This document shows positions 31,536 to 38,500 of a stretch of 38,500 nucleotides of DNA, in pieces (the stretch's first letter is position 1; every line of letters starts with the position of its first letter). The notes below the pieces were generated by a model. It was not told the origin of the DNA. It was given only the letters and a program-made list of their open reading frames with translations, and searched no databases. The stretch is from the NCBI GenBank assembly GCA_024763275.1, contig JANTFT010000020.1, forward strand, positions 1 through 38,500, given 5' to 3'. A program made the position numbers and the translations under genes. The stretch is from Anaerolineales bacterium. Lineage in GTDB: Bacteria > Chloroflexota > Anaerolineae > Anaerolineales > UBA11858.

Positions 31536-33524
31536 TTGATACAAAATGCTTCCAGAACCGGCAAAGATATCGATCTGCTTGCCCCCGAGGTAAGCCAACT
31601 CCTGGACATCTCACCGGATCCATCTCTCCTGGCAGGCAATCCCGACCTGGAAATCCTGGCGGTTAATGCCTCCATGGCAGAATTGTCTGGTTTCACCAGG
31701 GACGAACTCCTGGGTCTCGATCTGGAATCTCTGCTGCCTGGTATCCAACAAATCCGGGATAATCAAACCCGCTATCTGGAGCTTCACAGCCTGCAGGGCC
31801 AGAATCTTGACCTGGTGAACAGGCGCAAACAAAAGATCCCCGTTCACATTCAAGCCAAAACGCTGGGAAAAAACCGCCGCTACTCCGTTTATACATTCCT
31901 GACTCCCTCCAAATCCCCAGCATCCTCTTCCCGGGACCAGGAATCACCCTTTTATCAGAACCTGCTGGCATTGATCGAGATCTTTTATCAAAGCACACTC
32001 GAAGAGGCCCTTGAAATCATCCTCCAGGCAGGAAAAGAGATGCTGTCTGCGGAATCTCTGGGAATCTACAAGATCGACTCCAATCACCCCCAGTTGAAAG
32101 CCGTGATACTTGACAACCCTTCCAGTTTTTTGCCGCCCACCATCTCTACCACCGATTTCTTTTCCTATTACAAGGATTGCCAGTTTTCACCTCCTTATAA
32201 ACCTCCCCTCTCCCCGCTGATGGAGCGGGCCGCCCAGATGGGCTCTTCCTTTGTGATCTCCGCCCCCCTGGACGACAGCAATGCTATCAGCGGACTGATC
32301 GTCGCTATGGGCCCCAAGAACGAGCCAGCCCCCGCCAGAAACACATCCGTAGCCACTATCAAGCTGCTGGTTGCAGCGACCGAGGGAGTGTTCAATAATT
32401 TCATTCTCAAATCCAATCTCAACGACCGCCTGACAAAAACCTCCCTGAAAAAAGCCATCGGCGACACTATCAACAAGTACATGCCCGAAGGCATTCTTTA
32501 TCTCGGCACCGACCTGCTGATCCAGCAGGTGAACCCTTCTGCGGAACAGATCCTGGGCTATGCAGAGCAGGAAATCATCAACCGCCACATCGACGACGTC
32601 ATTATTGGAACAGACAGGTTGACGCCCGCTCTTCAGGACGCGCTCGACAATATCCCTACTCACGATCTGGGGCAGCTGGAAATCCACCACCGGGACGGCA
32701 GTGTATTTCCCGCTCTCATTAAAACCTTCCCGGTCTCCAGTCCCGAAACGAACGAAGTCCAGGGCATACTGATCTTCGTCCAGGACATCAGTAAGGAAGA
32801 AAAGGTCCGCATTCAGACCCAGCAACTGGAGCGCCGTGCTCTGGTGGGGCAGATGAACGCCATTTTTGCCCACGAGATCCGCAACCCTATCAACAACATC
32901 ACTACCGGGATTCAGCTGTTGGATAAGATCCTTCCCCAGGACTTCAAGCAGCGAGATGTGCTGAAAGGAATCAATGATGATTGCGACCGGCTGACTCACA
33001 TCGTTGATACCGTGCTGACCTTCTCCAAATCCCAGAGCTACCACCGCACCCCACTGGACCTTCCGGCCCTGATCGAACGCATTCTCAATCGCTGGGTTCC
33101 CCGTATGACCCGGACTTCTGTCTCGCACGTTCTCAAAGTAGAGCCCGATCTTCCCCTGGTTCCGGGAGATGACAGGGCCCTTGGCCAGGTATTCAACAAT
33201 CTGATCAGCAACGCCGTCCGGGCAATGGAAGAAACCGGCGGTGGAGTTCTGTCCGTCCGGATGAAGAAGATCCAGAAGGAATCCGGAGCGCCGGGTGTCC
33301 AGATCGATGTGCTGGACACCGGTCCGGGCATCCCTCCCGAAGTCCAGGAAAGGATCTTTGAACCCTTTTTCACCACCAAACCTGACGGGACTGGGCTGGG
33401 ACTGTCTATCACCAAACAGATCATCACCATGCATGAGGGTACAATTACCCTTGAACCACTTCCGGAAGGAACATCATTCCAGATTATCCTTCCAGTGATT
33501 AACCAGGAGGAATCCGGGGAATGA
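31536..33524 (+). CDS. NtrB-like PAS/GAF/PAS histidine kinase
   Basis: A soluble 662-residue sensor kinase without membrane helices. It has a PAS domain (about 25-125), a GAF domain (about 140-295, following a helical linker), a second PAS domain (about 320-430), HisKA with His446 in FAHEIRNPINN, and HATPase_c with DTGPGIP, FEPFFTTK and GTGLGLS. It senses a cytoplasmic signal, perhaps redox, gas or a small molecule; the ligand is not evident. The start is TTG with AAGGA 4-5 bases upstream, 15 bases after rpoN. The stop overlaps the start of the activator gene (ATGA), making the activator its evident partner. Confidence 0.93.
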   Translation: MIQNASRTGKDIDLLAPEVSQLLDISPDPSLLAGNPDLEILAVNASMAELSGFTRDELLGLDLESLLPGIQQIRDNQTRYLELHSLQGQNLDLVNRRKQKIPVHIQAKTLGKNRRYSVYTFLTPSKSPASSSRDQESPFYQNLLALIEIFYQSTLEEALEIILQAGKEMLSAESLGIYKIDSNHPQLKAVILDNPSSFLPPTISTTDFFSYYKDCQFSPPYKPPLSPLMERAAQMGSSFVISAPLDDSNAISGLIVAMGPKNEPAPARNTSVATIKLLVAATEGVFNNFILKSNLNDRLTKTSLKKAIGDTINKYMPEGILYLGTDLLIQQVNPSAEQILGYAEQEIINRHIDDVIIGTDRLTPALQDALDNIPTHDLGQLEIHHRDGSVFPALIKTFPVSSPETNEVQGILIFVQDISKEEKVRIQTQQLERRALVGQMNAIFAHEIRNPINNITTGIQLLDKILPQDFKQRDVLKGINDDCDRLTHIVDTVLTFSKSQSYHRTPLDLPALIERILNRWVPRMTRTSVSHVLKVEPDLPLVPGDDRALGQVFNNLISNAVRAMEETGGGVLSVRMKKIQKESGAPGVQIDVLDTGPGIPPEVQERIFEPFFTTKPDGTGLGLSITKQIITMHEGTITLEPLPEGTSFQIILPVINQEESGE

Positions 33525-34690
33525 CAGCAACCATCCTGCTCGTTGACGATGAAAAGAACGCCCGCAACAACATCGGGAGCTACCTGGAATCAGAGGGCTA
33601 CGAAGTTCTGCTGGCCGCTGACCTGAAGACCGCCCGCAAGCATCTTGCCGCCCAGGAAGCCGATATCGTCCTTCTTGACGTCCAGCTGCCTGATGGATAC
33701 GGGCCGGACTTGCTGGCAGAGACCGCCCAGCTTCCCTTCCGGCCACCGATCATCATGATCACTGCCCATGGGAAGATCGAAATGGCGGTTGAGGCCATGA
33801 AAAACGGAGCCCATGACTTCATCCAGAAACCCATCAAATTCGACCGGCTCGAACAGAGCATCAAGCGGGCCGAGGACATTGTGGAAATGAGGGAGGAGCT
33901 GGCTCATTTCCGGCGCTCCCAGCAGGAAGTGCTGGATTCCATCGTCATCAATTCCGAGGTGATGAAGAATGTATTCACTGAAGCTCAGCGCGCAGCCAGA
34001 CATTCTACTTCGATATTGATCTCAGGGGAAACCGGTACCGGAAAAGAAGTGCTTGCCAGGGCAATCCACCGCATGGGGCCGCGCAGCGACAAACCCTTTA
34101 TCGACATCAACTGCGCCGCAGTGCAAAACACCATGCTCGAATCGGAGCTGTTTGGATATGAAGCCGGCGCGTTTACAGGAGCCCAGAAACGCAAACGAGG
34201 GCTGATGGAAGTGGCTGACGAGGGCATCCTCTTTCTTGACGAGATCTCCTCCATGTCGCCGGATATGCAGGCAAAGATCCTCAGAGCCTTGGAAGAGCGT
34301 TCGTTCAGACGCGTTGGCAGCACCACCTCCATCCAGATCGACGTCCAGATCCTGGCAGCTTCGAACAAGAACCTGCCTGAGCTGATCGAAAAAAATGTTT
34401 TCCGGGAAGATCTTTACTATCGCTTGAAGGTCATCAACATCGAAATCCCCCCGCTCAGGGACCACCCCGAGGACATCCCCGGCCTGGCAGGTCATTTTAT
34501 CAAGACCAACAACCCCAAAATGGGTCTGAATATCGAGAACATGACCCCGGCGGCTCTGGAGCTGTTGAAAAAATATTCCTGGCCTGGTAATATACGCGAA
34601 TTACGGAACGTCATTGAAAGAGCAATGATTTTCTGCGATGAAGCGACCATAGACGTCAACCACCTGCCCGTAGAAATAAAAGGCTCCTGA
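33521..34690 (+). CDS. Sigma-54 activator (receiver + AAA+) lacking a DNA-binding domain
   Basis: The 389-residue NtrC-family protein has a receiver domain (1-120; phospho-acceptor Asp53, Thr81, Lys103) and a sigma-54-interaction AAA+ domain (about 145-385). The AAA+ domain carries Walker A GETGTGKE (169-176), the GAFTGA loop (216-221) that contacts sigma-54, and Walker B GILFLDEI. The family normally adds a Fis-type HTH of about 60-70 residues, but here the protein ends 11 residues after the sensor-II helix region with LPVEIKGS. No frameshifted HTH follows before the next gene. FlgR of Helicobacter and CtcC of Chlamydia also lack this domain and act from solution. Confidence 0.93.
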   Translation: MTATILLVDDEKNARNNIGSYLESEGYEVLLAADLKTARKHLAAQEADIVLLDVQLPDGYGPDLLAETAQLPFRPPIIMITAHGKIEMAVEAMKNGAHDFIQKPIKFDRLEQSIKRAEDIVEMREELAHFRRSQQEVLDSIVINSEVMKNVFTEAQRAARHSTSILISGETGTGKEVLARAIHRMGPRSDKPFIDINCAAVQNTMLESELFGYEAGAFTGAQKRKRGLMEVADEGILFLDEISSMSPDMQAKILRALEERSFRRVGSTTSIQIDVQILAASNKNLPELIEKNVFREDLYYRLKVINIEIPPLRDHPEDIPGLAGHFIKTNNPKMGLNIENMTPAALELLKKYSWPGNIRELRNVIERAMIFCDEATIDVNHLPVEIKGS

Positions 34691-34716
34691 CAGCAGCAAT
34701 ATTACAGGTAATCCCT

Positions 34717-35871
34717 ATGAAGAGATCCACCCAGCTTTTGCTCCTCTTGACAATCGCCTTTATGATCATAGCGAAACCTACCCCTGTCCTCGCAGAAGGC
34801 ATCGGAGAGGATTCCCGGCCGCTTTGCCCACCCGATCTGTATTTCGACCCCAGCCAGGACTGCAACCCCTACGGTCCCACGGCTTATCTGCTGGAGATGG
34901 CTGAAAAAGGGATCACTTTCCCGGAAACCCCCCTGCCCATCCAGGCGCCAGATCCCGAATTATCGGAAGTGGAATTCAAATATGCCTATGTGATGTCTGA
35001 TCGGGCACCAATCTACCGGACCCTGAACGATGCGGCCAACAGAAACAAGGAAAAAGTCGTTCGCTGGATCACACCCGGCTTCAACTACGTTTCCATATCC
35101 AAAACCGAATACCTGAAAGGGAAATATTTCTATTACACGGATGTGGGCTGGATGTCAGCCGATGATCTGATGGTCACCCCGGTTCCCACCTTCCAGGGTG
35201 TGGAGTTCACCGAAACGCCGGATCATGATTTCGGATGGGTGCTCTCCCAGTTTTCGCCTCAGGGTCGGGCTGAAACCAAACGCACCCCCGGCTACGAACA
35301 GGACGATTATACCGGCATCTATCTGAACCACCTGCAGCTGGTACAGATCTATGACACTGTCAAAGTCGGGAAATGGGATTGGTACCTGGTTGGTCCTGAT
35401 GAATGGTTGATCCAGACCGCTGTCGCCAAGGTTTCTCCTCACGCCAGCCCACCAGAAGGCCTGAATTGGAGCCGCTGGATCGAGATCAACCTTTATGAGC
35501 AGACCCTGGCAGTATACGAGAACAACCAGCTGGTGTTTGCCACGCTGGTCGCTACCGGTTCCGCCCCATTCTACACCTATCCGGGCATCTTCAAGATCTT
35601 TGAAAAGGAAGACCTCACCCGCATGCGCTGGCTGACCGACCCAGCCCATGCCTACAACCTGGAAAACGTACCCTGGACGATGTACTTCGATGAAAGCCGG
35701 GCCTTACATGGGGCCTACTGGCGAGCCAGTCTTGGCTATCCCCAGTCCCACGGCTGCGTGAACCTTTCTGTGGGTGATGCCCACTGGCTTTACAATTGGG
35801 CGGATATCGGCGACCGGGTATATGTTTACGATCCTACCGGAAAGACCCCCTTGTCAGAATCCGATCGCTGA
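34717..35871 (+). CDS. Secreted L,D-transpeptidase (YkuD family)
   Basis: The enzyme makes 3-3 cross-links in peptidoglycan or anchors proteins to it, outside the membrane. The 384 residues have a signal peptide (1-26, ending VLAEG), a beta-rich SH3-like region (about 90-150) and a YkuD domain (about 245-375) with the catalytic motif SHGCVNL (His and Cys). The gene is the fourth of the rpoN operon, 26 bases after the activator, with no hairpin between. A weak AGG serves as ribosome binding site. A strong terminator follows. Its place implies that wall cross-linking responds to the sigma-54 circuit, but this is inference. Confidence 0.92.
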   Translation: MKRSTQLLLLLTIAFMIIAKPTPVLAEGIGEDSRPLCPPDLYFDPSQDCNPYGPTAYLLEMAEKGITFPETPLPIQAPDPELSEVEFKYAYVMSDRAPIYRTLNDAANRNKEKVVRWITPGFNYVSISKTEYLKGKYFYYTDVGWMSADDLMVTPVPTFQGVEFTETPDHDFGWVLSQFSPQGRAETKRTPGYEQDDYTGIYLNHLQLVQIYDTVKVGKWDWYLVGPDEWLIQTAVAKVSPHASPPEGLNWSRWIEINLYEQTLAVYENNQLVFATLVATGSAPFYTYPGIFKIFEKEDLTRMRWLTDPAHAYNLENVPWTMYFDESRALHGAYWRASLGYPQSHGCVNLSVGDAHWLYNWADIGDRVYVYDPTGKTPLSESDR

Positions 35872-35889
35872 GATCTATCGCCTAAAACC

Positions 35890-35929
35890 AAGAAGCGAGG
35901 CAGCTGCCTCGCTTCTTTAGTTTTTTTTT
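35890..35929. terminator. Terminator of the rpoN operon, possibly bidirectional
   Basis: A perfect 28-base palindrome (35890-35917; arms AAGAAGCGAGGCAG and its complement) is followed on the + strand by AG and then nine T. On the minus strand it follows the Flp pilin gene with a weaker T-rich tail (TTGGTTTTA). Confidence 0.92.
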
Positions 35930-35970
35930 GATGTGAATAACTCTTTTTAATATCAATATTCAAGAATATG

Positions 35971-36111
35971 TTAGGGGATATTATCCAGGATATTGCTGTA
36001 CACGCCGGCTAGATCCGTACCGTATATCGACAGAACAATGATCAGAGCCAGCGCTACCAGCAACAGGATCAGGGAATATTCAACCAATCCCTGACCAGTT
36101 TCCTCAATCAT
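35971..36111 (-). CDS. Flp-type pilin, 46 residues
   Basis: A short gene that a length filter would miss. The product starts MIEETGQGLVEYSLILLLVALALIIVL: a Gly-6 cleavage site, Glu-5 after the cut (residue 11), the adjacent Tyr, and one hydrophobic helix, exactly the Flp/Fap pilin pattern. The tail (YGTDLAGVYSNILDNIP) is short, as in Flp pilins. GAGGAGG lies 6 bases before the ATG, inside the end of the preceding methyltransferase gene, whose stop is 1 base away, so the two are translationally coupled. It would be matured by a prepilin peptidase such as that at 20696-21448. Other Tad machinery is not nearby. Confidence 0.88.
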   Translation of the reverse strand: MIEETGQGLVEYSLILLLVALALIIVLSIYGTDLAGVYSNILDNIP

Positions 36112-36112
36112 T

Positions 36113-38500
<2,388 letters not shown>

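Noticed and set aside
32187-33434. A 415-codon open frame on the minus strand opposite the kinase gene.
   Set aside because: The + strand carries a complete PAS/GAF/PAS/HisKA/HATPase protein with all motifs. The antisense frame has no recognisable domain and is a shadow of codon use.

Overview
The window looks like a piece of bacterial chromosome, most probably from a member of the Chloroflexota, class Anaerolineae. This is an inference from protein style and gene mix: sigma-54, Tad-type pseudopilins with Calx-beta repeats, Yip1-like proteins, lipoproteins with Ser/Thr/Pro linkers and ATP-dependent PEP carboxykinase. There is no rRNA or other marker to settle it. I recognise no phage, insertion sequence or CRISPR array. 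Coding is dense, and many starts overlap the preceding stop (ATGA or TTGA), so most genes sit in short operons.

Layout. 1-242: no confident gene. 243-1031 (-): scpA. 1219-1566 (+): thioredoxin, ending in a terminator. 1618-4922 (-): MgtE magnesium channel, a SpoIIE-like PP2C phosphatase, a short P-loop kinase-like protein and a sensorless histidine kinase. 5007-7130 (-): HAD phosphatase, RlmN and a lone NIL-domain protein. 7199-9374 (-): trigger factor and ClpP. 9450-9531 (-): tRNA-Leu(UAG), with promoter and terminator. 9636-10193 (+): methyltransferase. 10263-11355 (-): Yip1-like and unknown membrane proteins. 11543-13689 (-): tyrosine recombinase coupled to a ferredoxin-type aldo/keto reductase. 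13690-14125: a gap without a recognised gene. 14126-16032 (-): alpha/beta-hydrolase-like lipoprotein and an LCP protein. 16155-21448 (-): prepilin peptidase and three Tad pseudopilin-type proteins, one fused to five Calx-beta repeats. 21496-27625 (+): SAM hydrolase, MurA, SIS-domain sugar isomerase, aminotransferase and PEP carboxykinase. 27659-29922 (-): M28/glutaminyl-cyclase-like lipoprotein and HflX. 30102-35871 (+): rpoN, NtrB-like kinase, sigma-54 activator and L,D-transpeptidase. 35971-38500 (-): ligA (cut by the window edge), a RlmI-family methyltransferase and a 46-residue Flp-type pilin.

The most interesting unit is the sigma-54 operon at 30046-35871. It encodes sigma-54 with an inserted four-cysteine (zinc-ribbon-like) motif, a soluble PAS/GAF/PAS histidine kinase, and a receiver-AAA+ activator that stops right after the AAA+ domain and so lacks a DNA-binding domain. 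It ends with a cell-wall L,D-transpeptidase. In front of rpoN lies a sequence with perfect -24/-12 spacing whose -12 half also fits a sigma-70 -35 element. This suggests a self-contained, autoregulated sigma-54 circuit in which the activator works from solution.

A second theme is surface structure. The TadE/TadG-like proteins and their peptidase lie 15 kb from a single Flp pilin that is translationally coupled to a methyltransferase gene, and the pilus ATPase, secretin and platform are not in the window. Other notable points are a MurA with Asp in place of the fosfomycin-target Cys, several genes whose -10 box lies only 6-7 nt before the start codon (probable leaderless mRNAs), and an LCP protein with altered core motifs.
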